DNA from: Streptomyces sp. NBC_00335
Lineage (GTDB): Bacteria > Actinomycetota > Actinomycetes > Streptomycetales > Streptomycetaceae
Direction of reading: 5' to 3'
NCBI RefSeq assembly: GCF_036127095.1
Contig: NZ_CP108006.1
Location: 2,232,001 to 2,296,000 of the forward strand
DNA: 64,000 nucleotides
Of this stretch, positions 17,434 through 26,536 are shown piece by piece. Positions within the stretch are counted from its first letter, which is position 1; every line of letters begins with the position of its first letter. The notes below the pieces were generated by a model, which saw only the letters and a list, made by a program, of their open reading frames with translations, did not search any database and was not told the origin of the DNA. Position numbers and translations under genes: made by a program.

Positions 17434-18429
17434 ATGCCTCTCGTACCGCCCCGGATCAGCAGGCGCCGTGCCCTGCGGGCCCTGGTGGCCGTACTGGCCG
17501 TGCTCTGCGCCCTCGTCTGGTGGCTGCGGCCCTTCGGCCGGCCGGAGGTCACGGGCGGGATCACCCTCAGCACGGGCGTCCAGAACGGGGTCTACCACCG
17601 CTACGGCCTGCTGCTGGAGAAGGCTCTCGCCGAGGACGTGCCCGAGTTGCGGGTCCGGCTGAAGACCAGCGAGGGCTCGCAGCAGAACCTGCAGCGGGTG
17701 GCCGCGGGCGAGGCCGACTTCACGGTGGCCACGGCCGACGCGGTGGCCAAGTACCAGGTCGACCGGAAGCCCGGCGCGGAGCGGCTGCGCGCCCTGGCCC
17801 GCCTCTACGACGACTACGTCCAGCTCGTGGTGCCCGCCGGTTCGCCCGTCCAGACCACCCGGGACCTGCGGGGCAAGCGGGTCGCCGTCGGCCAGGAGGG
17901 CTCGGGGGTACGGCTCATCTCGGAGCGGATGCTCACGGCGGCGGGACTGGACCCGGTGCGCGACGTCACCCCGGTGGCCATCGGCATCGACAAGGTGCCC
18001 GCGGAGCTGGAGGCCGGCCGGATCGACGCCTTCTTCTGGTCGGGCGGGCTGCCGACCGCTGCCGTGATGGAGCTCTCGGAGCGGTTCGAGATCCGGCTCG
18101 TGCAGCTCGGCGACCTGGTGGAGGCGCTCCAGGCCAGCGGCAGCCCCGCGCGGTACTACCGGGCGGCGGTGATGCCCCAGGACGCCTACGCCCGGGCCCG
18201 CAACACCTCTTCGGTGTCCACCGTGGCGGTGCCGAACCTGCTGGTGACCCGGGAGGACGCGGGGGCCGAGCTCACGGAGCAGTTCACCCGCACGGTGATC
18301 GACAGCCGGGACAAGATCGGGCGCGCGGTGCACGCCGCCCAGCTCGTGGACCTGCGGACGGCGATCTACACCGATCCCCTGCAACTGCACGAGGGCGCGG
18401 CCCGCTACTACCGCTCCGTCAAGCCCTGA
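17434..18429 (+). CDS. TAXI-family substrate-binding protein (TRAP-type), orphan
   Basis: 331 residues. An Arg-rich start, a hydrophobic segment ([18 protein letters not shown], residues ~14-31) anchoring or exporting the protein, then a periplasmic-binding fold: [37 protein letters not shown] and [13 protein letters not shown] are typical of TAXI proteins that bind small acids such as glutamate. AGGA lies 9 bases before the ATG. No TRAP membrane subunits are in the window. It converges on the ROK gene with an 18-base gap. Confidence 0.82.
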   Translation: MPLVPPRISRRRALRALVAVLAVLCALVWWLRPFGRPEVTGGITLSTGVQNGVYHRYGLLLEKALAEDVPELRVRLKTSEGSQQNLQRVAAGEADFTVATADAVAKYQVDRKPGAERLRALARLYDDYVQLVVPAGSPVQTTRDLRGKRVAVGQEGSGVRLISERMLTAAGLDPVRDVTPVAIGIDKVPAELEAGRIDAFFWSGGLPTAAVMELSERFEIRLVQLGDLVEALQASGSPARYYRAAVMPQDAYARARNTSSVSTVAVPNLLVTREDAGAELTEQFTRTVIDSRDKIGRAVHAAQLVDLRTAIYTDPLQLHEGAARYYRSVKP

Positions 18430-18447
18430 CCCACCGGCTCCACGGCC

Positions 18448-19443
18448 TCACGACGGCAGCAGCATCGTCGCCGCCGCCGCGGCCCCGATCAGGCCCGCGT
18501 GGGTGCCCAGCGTCGCCGGGACGACCTGGAGGTCCTTGACGAAGGACAGGGTCGCGTACGAGGCCAGGTGCGCCCGGACCGGCCCGAAGAGGGTGTCGCC
18601 GGATGCTGCGACCCCGCCTCCGATGACGGCGATGTCGGTCTCGACGAGGGTGGCGGTGGCGGCGATGGCCGCGGCCAGCGCCCGGCCCGCGCGGTCGAAG
18701 GCGGCCAGGGCGACGGGATCGCCCGCGGCAGCTGCGGCGGCCACCCCGGCCGCGGTGGCGTCCCCGGCCGGGACCCACCCCTGGGCCAGGGCCCAGGCCG
18801 CGATGGCGGTCCCGGAGGCGAGGGACTCCACGCAGCCGCGGCCGCCGCAGGCGCAGGGCTCCCCGTCGAAGGCGACGCTGATGTGGCCGATGTGTCCCGC
18901 GTTCCCGGTGGGGCCGGGGTGCAGCTGGTTGTTCAGGACGAGTCCGCCGCCGACGCCGGTGGAGACCACCATGCAGAGGGCGTTGGCGTGCCCGCGAGCG
19001 GCGCCGAGCCAGTGCTCGGCGGCGGTCATCGCCACCCCGTCGCCGGCCAGCACCGTCGGGATCCGCAGCCCGTGCCGCGCGAGCTCGGCGTCCACCCGGG
19101 CCTGCACGGGGAAGCCCCGCCAGGCGCCGATGTTGACCGGGCTGACCGTGCCGCGCGCGGTGTCCACCGGCCCCGCGCTGCCGATCCCGCACCGGACGGC
19201 CGAGCCCCACAGCGGGGACTTCGCCAGCTCCGCGACGACCTCCGCGACGGCGGCGAAGACCGTGTCCCCGTCGGCGCCGCGCGGGGTGGGCCGGCGGGTG
19301 GTGGCCGTCATGGCGCCCTCGGAGTCCACCAGCGCTCCGGCGATCTTCGTACCGCCGATGTCGATCGCGACCGTCGGGCCGGAGTCGCCCGGCGCACCGG
19401 CGCGGGGGGCGGGGAATGCGGAGGTGGGGGTGGGAGTGGTCAC
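18448..19443 (-). CDS. ROK-family sugar kinase of the N-glycan locus
   Basis: 331 residues. ROK kinase without a DNA-binding head: the N-terminal ATP motif AIDIGGTKIAGALVD starts at about residue 20. The sugar/zinc signature is GHIGHISVAFDGEPCACGG followed by RGCVE, with the zinc-binding His and three Cys present. Such enzymes phosphorylate glucose, mannose, N-acetylglucosamine or N-acetylmannosamine; mannose or GlcNAc would fit here. The GTG start has GGAG 9 bases upstream. It is the last gene of the leftward operon, 26 bases after the LacI gene. Confidence 0.9.
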   Translation of the reverse strand: MTTPTPTSAFPAPRAGAPGDSGPTVAIDIGGTKIAGALVDSEGAMTATTRRPTPRGADGDTVFAAVAEVVAELAKSPLWGSAVRCGIGSAGPVDTARGTVSPVNIGAWRGFPVQARVDAELARHGLRIPTVLAGDGVAMTAAEHWLGAARGHANALCMVVSTGVGGGLVLNNQLHPGPTGNAGHIGHISVAFDGEPCACGGRGCVESLASGTAIAAWALAQGWVPAGDATAAGVAAAAAAGDPVALAAFDRAGRALAAAIAATATLVETDIAVIGGGVAASGDTLFGPVRAHLASYATLSFVKDLQVVPATLGTHAGLIGAAAAATMLLPS

Positions 19444-19469
19444 GGTGGCGCTCCAGGAAGGGGTCGGTT

Positions 19470-20543
19470 TCAGTATGCGGCCGGCGGCGGAGCCGTACTC
19501 TCGCGGGGCTCCAGCCTGGGCCGCTCGCTCTCGCGGGACCTCGGCGGGCCCCCCGCGAGGAGGGCGAGGAGCTCTTCGGCGGCGAGGCGGCCGAAGCCGG
19601 CGGTATCGCGGACCAGGGCGGTGAGCCGGGGACGGGTGACCCGGCAGAGCGCGGAGTCGTCCCAGGCGACGACCGAGAGGCTGCCGGGGACCGGGATGCC
19701 CAGCTCGGCGGCCACGGCCACGCCGGCCACCGCCATCACGTCGTTGTCGTAGACGATCGCGGTCGGCGGCGCGTCCTCGGCGAGGATCCGCCGGGTGGCC
19801 TGCGCCCCCTCGGCGTCGGAGTAGTCGGTGGTGACCGAGCGCACCTGTCCGGGGGCCAGGCCCAGCCGCTCGGCCTCGGCGCGCAGCGAGGCGATCCGGC
19901 GCTCGGTGTGGGCGAGTCCGGGCATTCCCGCGACGTGCGCGATGCGGCGGTGGCCGAGCCCGTACAGGTGGTCGAGCACCTCCGCCATGGCGCCGCCGTC
20001 GTCGGCCCGGACGACGGACAGGGCGGTGGGGGCAGCCGAGGCGGGGGAAGCGGAGTCGGGAGAAGCGGTGGCCGGTCCCGTCTCCCCCACCGTGACGGCC
20101 GGCAGGGCGAGCTGTTCGAGCAGGGCCGGGCGCGGGTCGTCGGTCCTCGGGTCCACGACGACGACCCCGTCGACGCGCCGCTCGGCCCACCAGCGGCGGT
20201 AGACGGCGCATTCGGCGTCGAGGTCCTCGACCACCTGGAAGAGCAGGGCGATCCGGCCGGCGGCCAGGACCTCCTGGATGCCGGAGACCAGTTGGAGGAA
20301 GAAGGACTCGACGCCGAGGGTGTGCGCGGGCCGGGCGAGCACCAGGCCGACCGCGCCGGACTGTTCGCCGGACAGGGCGCGGGCGGCGCTGTTGGGCTGC
20401 CAGCCGAGCTCCTCGGCGACCTGCCGGATGCGGGCGCGGGTGTCCTGGGAGACCCCGGGCCGGTCGTTGAGCGCGAAGGAGACGGCGCTCTCCGACACCC
20501 CGGCCTGGCGGGCGATGTCCTTGATGGTGGGTCTGCGGGCCAT
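19470..20543 (-). CDS. LacI-family transcriptional regulator
   Basis: 357 residues. The N-terminal HTH and hinge are classical: PTIKDIARQAGVSESAVSFAL, then RIRQVAEELGWQPNSAARAL. The effector domain follows, with FLQLVSGIQEVL, DGVVVVDPR and AIVYDNDVMAVAGVAVAAEL. An Ala/Ser/Pro insertion sits at about residues 170-190. The ATG at 20543 was chosen; an in-frame ATG at 20555 overlaps the mannosidase stop as ATGA but then has its GAGGG directly adjacent. It is encoded between the mannosidase and the ROK kinase and probably controls both divergent operons in response to a mannoside. Confidence 0.93.
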   Translation of the reverse strand: MARRPTIKDIARQAGVSESAVSFALNDRPGVSQDTRARIRQVAEELGWQPNSAARALSGEQSGAVGLVLARPAHTLGVESFFLQLVSGIQEVLAAGRIALLFQVVEDLDAECAVYRRWWAERRVDGVVVVDPRTDDPRPALLEQLALPAVTVGETGPATASPDSASPASAAPTALSVVRADDGGAMAEVLDHLYGLGHRRIAHVAGMPGLAHTERRIASLRAEAERLGLAPGQVRSVTTDYSDAEGAQATRRILAEDAPPTAIVYDNDVMAVAGVAVAAELGIPVPGSLSVVAWDDSALCRVTRPRLTALVRDTAGFGRLAAEELLALLAGGPPRSRESERPRLEPRESTAPPPAAY

Positions 20544-20551
20544 GGCCTGTC

Positions 20552-23500
20552 TCATCCCTCGCTGACGTGGACGGCAATGGCCGGACCGTACGCGATCCTG
20601 CCCTGGCAGACCGCCTTGACCACGACCCAGTACTCCCCGGCGGGGGTGCCCAGCGGGGGCCGCACCTCGAACACGGCCTCCGTCTCGCCGTCCGCCGGGA
20701 CCTCGACGGGCAGGACGGCGGGGCCCGTCAGCTCCCAGGTCCCGAACGGGGAGACGGCGTACGCCTGCCCCGTCAGGGCGCTGCGGATGCCCGTGGAACC
20801 GATCCGTGCCCGTACGGGGGCCCGCCCGCCGGGGGCGACGGTGACGGTGTCGGTGCCGCTGCCCACGGGCTCCGGCGCGGCCACCCACAGCCCGGCCGGA
20901 GCCCCGGCCGGGCCGCCGGGGACGGTGACGGTGAGTACGTCCTCGAAGGTGCCCGCCGGGGTGGTGGCGAGGATCCGGACCAGGTGTTCGCCGGGTTCCG
21001 CGTCGGTGGCGGGCGCCACGGCGAGCGGGAAGGAGACGTGTCCGCCGGGCGGGAGCTCGTGCTGCCGCCGGGTCCAGGAGGTGGTCCAGCCCTCCGGCGC
21101 CCGGACCTCCAGCCCGACCGGGCCGCAGGCCGCCCGTCCGTGGGCGGCGAGGGTGACCGTGGCCTCGGCGGGGATCCCGTCACACGTCACGGTGTACGGG
21201 GCGTCGCCGAGCGGAGCCGTCCCGGTGTTGTGCAGCCAGTAGCGGCTGAACACCGGCTGGTGCGGCTCCCGTTCGCCCTGGCGCAGCGGCATGCCGGATT
21301 CCGTGAGCAGCAGGAGCGTGGTCGTCGCGGCGCCCTGGACCTGCCCCTCGAAGAAGCCGGTGGGCCGGTCCAGCAGATCGGCCTCGGCGGCCGGATCCGT
21401 CGGCCACAGGGTCTCGGCCATCGCCGGGCGGCCGTGCGTCTCGCGCAGCCGGACGGCGAGGTCGCTCCGGTCGGCGGAGCCCTCGGCCCGCTTCACCGTC
21501 TCGATCAGCACCCGGTCGGCCGGCTCCACGCCGAGCAGCGAGCGCGCCGGCGGCCGGGGGCCCGCTCCGGGGGCCGCCGTGACGGCGGTGAGCGGCTTGT
21601 TGAACTCCCTTCCGCGGCGCACCAGGTCCACCGCCCGCCAGTCCCCGGAGCCCGCGACCAGCGTGTGCTCGAAGACGTGGGTCCAGTGCTGGAGCTGGAA
21701 GGAGCTGCCGTCGGGCGCGGTGCGCCGCGGCGGGTCCATCCACTCCCCGCTCGGGCGGCCGGTGCAGGACCGCATCAGGGTGCTGTGCAGCCGCCCGGTG
21801 GTGTCGACGGCGAAGCTGGGCGTGCCGCGCACCAGGATCCCGACGGTGCGGTCGGCGTACGGCTCCTCGTGCGGGCACGGCTCCTCGTGCGGGTACGGCT
21901 CCGCGTGCGGGTACGGCTCCGCGTGCGGGTACGCCGTCCCGTGCACGCCCGCTGCGGTCGCCTCGCCCGCTCCGCCCGCCGGAGCCACGGCGTCGATCCG
22001 GCCCGACGCTGCCACCGCCCGCGCGAGCTGCGCCGGCGGCCCGGCGTGGACCAGGACCGGCAGGTCGCGCGGGCCCGTCAGGTCGCAGCCGGGGGTCCAG
22101 AGCGAGCGGAGCCCCGCCCGGGCCGCCACCCAGACCTGCCCGTGTTCCCGTAGGGCTGCTCGCAGGGCCTTCTCGTCGGCGGGACCGGCCGACTCCAGCA
22201 GCGCCGCCGTGAAGGTGTTCTGCTCGGGGCCGCCGAGTGCGATGCGGAAGTCGGGCAGGCTGCTGTCCACCGCCAGGTCGCCCCAGCGCGGCCCGGCCGC
22301 CCGGGCCGGGGTCGCGGTGACCCCGCGGCGGCCCAGGGCGGTGACCAGCTCGCGCAGGCCCTCCGGGGCGCCCGCGTCCGGGAGGACGATCTCCGCCGCG
22401 CCCAGGGCCCGGCCGCCGGGCCCGGTCATCGGCGCCGACAGCGCGAACCAGTTCAGGCAGGGGCTGTCGAGGGTCCAGGGGGCCCGGGTGTGGTCGGCCC
22501 CGGTGTCCGCCTCGGGGAAGGCGAACCCGCGCCCCACCGCGGAGGCGGCCGTCTCGGCGACGGGCAGCGCCCCGGGCACGTCGGCCGGGATCCGCAGCCG
22601 CAGCACCTGGTCGGAGCCTTCGAAGTCGTGCACCGTCGTGGTGAGTTCCACCCGGTCCAGGCCGTCCCACAGGGTGGTGGTCCGGGTCCAGCGGACGGGC
22701 CCGGTCCGCCCGGTGGCCACGATGCGCGAACCGAGCGGCCCGCGCTCCGAGCGGCAGGACTCGGCGGGCGCGGCGCCCGAACCGGTGCCCGGCCCCTTGG
22801 GCAGCAGGTGCCAGGGCCCCTCTTCGAAGTAGGGGTGCTTGTCGTACTCCTCCTGTACGACCAGCTCGTCCACCTCGCCGGGGGTGAGGAGCTCCTGCCC
22901 GGTGCGCCGGTCCAGCAGCCGGGCCAGGCCCCCGCCGCGCGCGGGATCGGCCTCGGCGCGCAGGAACTCGTTCTCCACGGCGTGCCCGGGCGCGGGCTCC
23001 CACCCGCCCGAACGCGGCTGCTCCGACGCCGCGAGCCACCAGGTGCGGTGGCCGAGCGAGGGCACGTCCTCGGCGAGGAAGGCCACCTCGGCGGTCCCGC
23101 CGGCGACGGCCTCGACGTGCACGGACGCTGCCCGGCCCGCCTCGTCCAGCACGGCGATCAGGCCGGCGTCGCGGTCGTCGGCGAGGCCGAGCGCCGCCAG
23201 GTCGACCCGGGTGCGGACCAGGTCGGTGCGCGTCCACGAGACCGGATTGTGCACGGTGACGGCGAGCTGCCCCGGGCCCCGGGTGTCGGCCGCGGCGGTG
23301 AGCGCGGCGAGCGCCTCCTCCCGTACGCCGGCGGCCAGTTCGCGGGCCTCGCGCCAGGTGGGGAGCAGGTCGAGGTACACCTGATCGGAGAAGGTCCCGG
23401 TGACGGCGTCGTGATGGGCGGCGTGCAGCAGGTGGCGCCAGGCCTTGGACAGGGTCTGCTCGGGGTAGGAGGTCAGGCCTTCGGCGCAGGCGAGGGCGGC

Positions 23501-24910
23501 GAAGGTCTCGGCCTGTTCGAGGAGGTTCTCGGCGTCCCGGTGCGCCTGTTTCACGTCGGCGTAGGTGACGTCCTTGCCGGTGTAGACCGGGCCCATCTCC
23601 CGGGTGACCGGCAGCGGTTGCTCGCCGCGCGCCGCGAGCTCGGCCCGGACCGCGTCGAAGTGGGCGCGCGGGCCGGTGTGTTCCATGCGCGGCCAGCAGT
23701 AGCGGCGGTTCCAGGCGTGCTGTACGTCCAGGCCCCAGCGGTGCGGCCAGGAGAAGTCGGTGCCCATCGGGATCAGGACGTTCTTCGTCGCGGCGGCGGT
23801 GCGCAGCAGCTCGTACAGGTCCAGCAGCTGTTCGGCGGCGGCCTCGGCGTCCGGTGCCTGGTGGGAGAACCAGCCCGCGGAGTAGTGCGCGGGCAGGTAG
23901 TGCAGGAGGAGGCCCTCTCCGCCGGGGGCGATCCACTCGTACTCGGCGGGCAGCTGCATGGCGGCGGGGGCGCGCAGCTCGTCGCCCCAGGTGTCCATCA
24001 TCGGGCCCCACTGGTGGTGGGGCCCACGGGCGAGGACGGCGGAGTCGAGTCCGGCGCCGGCCATCAGCGCGGGGAAGGAGGGGTCGTGGCCGAAGACGTC
24101 GAGCTGCCAGGCGGTGCGCGGGTCGGCGCCGAGGGTGCCGCGGTGCAGGGCGAGGCCGTGGACGGCGGAGCGGATGGTGGTTTCGGCGGAGGTGAGGTTG
24201 GTGGAGGGCTCGTTGTAGGTGCCGCCGACGATCTCCACGCGGCCTTCCGCGATGAGCGCGCGCAGTTCGGCGCGTTCGGCGGGGTGGGTGTCCCAGTAGG
24301 GCTTGAGGTAGTCGACCTCGGAGAGCACGAAGCGGTACGCCGGGTCCTCGCGCGCCTGCTGGAGGTGGAGCGGGATCAGGGTGAAGGCCGGGACGCCGGT
24401 GTACTCCCAGCCGCGCTCGGCCTCGCCGGGCTTCGGCGGGGTGTCCCACAGGGCGGTGTAGGCGGCCTGGGTGTTCCACCACATGGGGTCGTAGTGGAAG
24501 TGCGGGACCAGGCGGACGGTCCAGCCGGGCTCGGCGACGACGAGCTCGAAGGGCAGCTCCGCGAGCGGGCGCCCGTCGGGGGTGGTGACGCGGACGGTGG
24601 CGGGCAGGACGGTCCCGGGTGCGGCGCCGCGGGTGCGGACGGCGACCTCGACGGTGGACTCCGGGACGGGCCGGGGGCCGGACCCGGCCAGATCGGCGCG
24701 GGCGTCCGTACCGGCGCAGGCCTCGGCGGTGTCGGCCCGCACGATGCGGGGGTGCGGGGTGGCGATGCCCTCGCCGTGCACCGCCACGTGCAGCGGGCCG
24801 GCCGGGCGGGCCCTGCGGATGCGCACCCGGACGATCTGCGCGGGGGTTTCCGGCGGGCCGGCGAAGAGGGCCGGGGTGGTGACCGAGGTGACGGTAATTC
24901 CGCTGTCCAT
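20552..24910 (-). CDS. Very long GH38 alpha-mannosidase
   Basis: 1452 residues, well above the ~850-1050 usual for bacterial GH38. An extra beta-rich head fills residues 1-130. The GH38 catalytic domain starts at about 135 with LVPHFHYDPMWW, has YNEPSTNLTSAET and the nucleophile Asp271 in WQLDVFGHDPSFPALM. The middle and C-terminal regions carry the beta domains (VTVHNPVSWTRTDL, then a NEW3-like CARDB-type module near residues 1290-1390). No signal peptide, so cytoplasmic. AAGGAAG lies 9 bases upstream of the ATG. First gene of the leftward operon; it overlaps or abuts the LacI gene. A hexapeptide repeat sits near residue 1000. Confidence 0.93.
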   Translation of the reverse strand: MDSGITVTSVTTPALFAGPPETPAQIVRVRIRRARPAGPLHVAVHGEGIATPHPRIVRADTAEACAGTDARADLAGSGPRPVPESTVEVAVRTRGAAPGTVLPATVRVTTPDGRPLAELPFELVVAEPGWTVRLVPHFHYDPMWWNTQAAYTALWDTPPKPGEAERGWEYTGVPAFTLIPLHLQQAREDPAYRFVLSEVDYLKPYWDTHPAERAELRALIAEGRVEIVGGTYNEPSTNLTSAETTIRSAVHGLALHRGTLGADPRTAWQLDVFGHDPSFPALMAGAGLDSAVLARGPHHQWGPMMDTWGDELRAPAAMQLPAEYEWIAPGGEGLLLHYLPAHYSAGWFSHQAPDAEAAAEQLLDLYELLRTAAATKNVLIPMGTDFSWPHRWGLDVQHAWNRRYCWPRMEHTGPRAHFDAVRAELAARGEQPLPVTREMGPVYTGKDVTYADVKQAHRDAENLLEQAETFAALACAEGLTSYPEQTLSKAWRHLLHAAHHDAVTGTFSDQVYLDLLPTWREARELAAGVREEALAALTAAADTRGPGQLAVTVHNPVSWTRTDLVRTRVDLAALGLADDRDAGLIAVLDEAGRAASVHVEAVAGGTAEVAFLAEDVPSLGHRTWWLAASEQPRSGGWEPAPGHAVENEFLRAEADPARGGGLARLLDRRTGQELLTPGEVDELVVQEEYDKHPYFEEGPWHLLPKGPGTGSGAAPAESCRSERGPLGSRIVATGRTGPVRWTRTTTLWDGLDRVELTTTVHDFEGSDQVLRLRIPADVPGALPVAETAASAVGRGFAFPEADTGADHTRAPWTLDSPCLNWFALSAPMTGPGGRALGAAEIVLPDAGAPEGLRELVTALGRRGVTATPARAAGPRWGDLAVDSSLPDFRIALGGPEQNTFTAALLESAGPADEKALRAALREHGQVWVAARAGLRSLWTPGCDLTGPRDLPVLVHAGPPAQLARAVAASGRIDAVAPAGGAGEATAAGVHGTAYPHAEPYPHAEPYPHEEPCPHEEPYADRTVGILVRGTPSFAVDTTGRLHSTLMRSCTGRPSGEWMDPPRRTAPDGSSFQLQHWTHVFEHTLVAGSGDWRAVDLVRRGREFNKPLTAVTAAPGAGPRPPARSLLGVEPADRVLIETVKRAEGSADRSDLAVRLRETHGRPAMAETLWPTDPAAEADLLDRPTGFFEGQVQGAATTTLLLLTESGMPLRQGEREPHQPVFSRYWLHNTGTAPLGDAPYTVTCDGIPAEATVTLAAHGRAACGPVGLEVRAPEGWTTSWTRRQHELPPGGHVSFPLAVAPATDAEPGEHLVRILATTPAGTFEDVLTVTVPGGPAGAPAGLWVAAPEPVGSGTDTVTVAPGGRAPVRARIGSTGIRSALTGQAYAVSPFGTWELTGPAVLPVEVPADGETEAVFEVRPPLGTPAGEYWVVVKAVCQGRIAYGPAIAVHVSEG
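21858..21929. repeat. Four 18-bp tandem repeats in the long mannosidase gene
   Basis: Units at 21858, 21876, 21894 and 21912, each 18 bp, nearly identical (TACGGCTCCGCGTGCGGG). On the minus strand they encode PHAEPY/PHEEPY hexapeptides, an acidic His-Pro linker between two folded regions. Confidence 0.92.
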
Positions 24911-25158
24911 TTCCGCACACTTCCTTGTGTGACAACACCGCTCATCAACAACTAAACCGCATTAGTATCCTTAGCTTCCGGCGGCTTGAACCCTACTGTC
25001 AACGGGACTGAAGCGCATAAGTACCAGCGTCCGCGAGATCAGGACTTTCATCCCGCCAAGTCGGGACGTTCGGAGATAAGGATGCTGTTGACTTATCCCC
25101 CGCGCAGGCGGCAGGTTGTGGGCATCCCGCGAATTCCCCCTGAACTCCAGGACCCTTC
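24911..25158. promoter_or_regulatory. Divergent control region of the N-glycan locus with candidate LacI-type operators
   Basis: This 248-bp AT-richer gap separates the two operons. Two 16-bp inverted repeats share a 5-6-5 layout: ACTAA-N6-TTAGT at 24951-24966 and TCCCG-N6-CGGGA at 25051-25066. A third, GATAAG-N11-CTTATC, spans 25075-25097. ATCCTTAGC near 24967 and GATAAGGAT near 25075 are near-copies in opposite orientation. The first palindrome, with a central CG, is the best LacI-family operator candidate; the match to a specific regulator is inference. TTGACT at 25089 could be a -35 box for the rightward operon, without a convincing -10. Confidence 0.5.
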
Positions 25159-26511
25159 ATGCACGACGGCAACGCCGCCCCCGCATCCGCTCCGGCCCCC
25201 GGACCCGCCCCGGCTCCGGCCCCCGCATCCGCCCGTCCGGCCCCCGCACCCGCCGCCCGCGCCCTGCGTTTCGGCGCCAACTACACGCCGACGCGCGGCT
25301 GGTTCCACCACTGGCTCGACTTCGACCTCGACGAGGTCAAGGCCGACCTCGACTCGATCGCCGGCCTCGGCCTGGACCACGTGCGGGTCTTCCCGCTGTG
25401 GCCGGTCTTCCAGCCGAACCGGACGCTCATCCGGCCGCGCGCCGTCGAGCAGCTCGTCGCGCTCGCCGACGCGGCCGCCGACCGCGGGCTCGACGTCAAC
25501 GTGGACGGGCTGCAGGGGCACCTGTCGAGCTTCGACTTCCTGCCCGCGTGGACCGGCACCTGGCACCGGCGCAACATCTTCAGCGATCCGCAGGTGGTCG
25601 CCGGGCAGGAGGAGTACCTGCGCACGCTGGCCGCCGCCCTCGCCGACCGGCCGAACTTCCTGGGCATGACGGTCGGCAACGAGATCAACCAGTTCTCCGA
25701 CGATCCGCACCCCTCCCCCGACCGGATCACCCAGGAGCAGGCGGGGCGCTGGCTGGAGCGGATGCTCGCCGCCTGCGAGGCGGGCGCGCCGGGCCGCATG
25801 CACCTGCACGCCGAGTACGACGCCGCCTGGTACCAGGACGGCCACCCCTTCACCGTGGCCCAGGCGGCCCGTCTGGGCGCCGCGACCGCCGTGCACTCCT
25901 GGGTGTTCAACGGCACCGCCCAGCGGCACGGCCGCACCGGTACGGCGACCGAGCACCACGCCGCCTACCTGATCGAGCTCTCCAAGGCCTGGGCCCGCGA
26001 TCCGCACCGGCCGGTCTGGCTCCAGGAGGTGGGCGCGCCCGCGCCGCTGATCCAGCCCGAGCACGCCGCCTCCTTCACCGAGGCGACCGTGACGAACGCC
26101 CTGGACTGCCCCGGCCTGTGGGGCGTGACCTGGTGGTGCTCGCACGACGTGTCCCGGGAGCTCGCGGACTTCCCCGAGCTGGAGTACGGGCTCGGCCTGC
26201 TCACCAACGACCGCCGGACCAAACCCGCCGGAGAGGTGATCGCCAGGATCACCGAGGAGTGGCGGGGCCGCGAGCACCGCCCGGCCGTGCGCAGGACCGC
26301 GCTCGCCGTGGACGTCGGCGGCGCCGAGTCCGCGCCGAACCGCTCGGCGTGCGCCCCCGGCGGGGCCTTCTTCGAGGCCTGGGCGGCGCTCACCGCCCAG
26401 GGGGTCCGGCCGGCCGTGGTCCTGGCGGAGCTGGCCGGGGACGCGGAGCACCTGGCCGCGCGCGGCATCACCGAGGTACTGCACGTGTCCGACGTCCCCG
26501 CCCGGGCCTGA
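25159..26511 (+). CDS. GH5 (subfamily 18-like) beta-mannosidase for the N-glycan core
   Basis: 450 residues. After an Ala/Pro-rich head (~40 residues) comes a GH5-like TIM barrel starting RFGANYTPTRGWFHHWLDFD. Probable acid/base Glu175 is in TVGNEINQF and probable nucleophile Glu290 in WLQEVGAP. The overall pattern is that of GH5_18 enzymes, which hydrolyse Man-beta-1,4-GlcNAc, the disaccharide left after GH85 release and alpha-mannosidase trimming. No signal peptide is seen, so it should act in the cytoplasm. AGGA sits 8 bases before the ATG. First gene of the rightward operon, 25 bases before the GH85 gene. The subfamily call is from motifs and context only. Confidence 0.82.
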   Translation: MHDGNAAPASAPAPGPAPAPAPASARPAPAPAARALRFGANYTPTRGWFHHWLDFDLDEVKADLDSIAGLGLDHVRVFPLWPVFQPNRTLIRPRAVEQLVALADAAADRGLDVNVDGLQGHLSSFDFLPAWTGTWHRRNIFSDPQVVAGQEEYLRTLAAALADRPNFLGMTVGNEINQFSDDPHPSPDRITQEQAGRWLERMLAACEAGAPGRMHLHAEYDAAWYQDGHPFTVAQAARLGAATAVHSWVFNGTAQRHGRTGTATEHHAAYLIELSKAWARDPHRPVWLQEVGAPAPLIQPEHAASFTEATVTNALDCPGLWGVTWWCSHDVSRELADFPELEYGLGLLTNDRRTKPAGEVIARITEEWRGREHRPAVRRTALAVDVGGAESAPNRSACAPGGAFFEAWAALTAQGVRPAVVLAELAGDAEHLAARGITEVLHVSDVPARA

Positions 26512-26536
26512 CCGGCCCCTACCGAGGAGATCCCTC

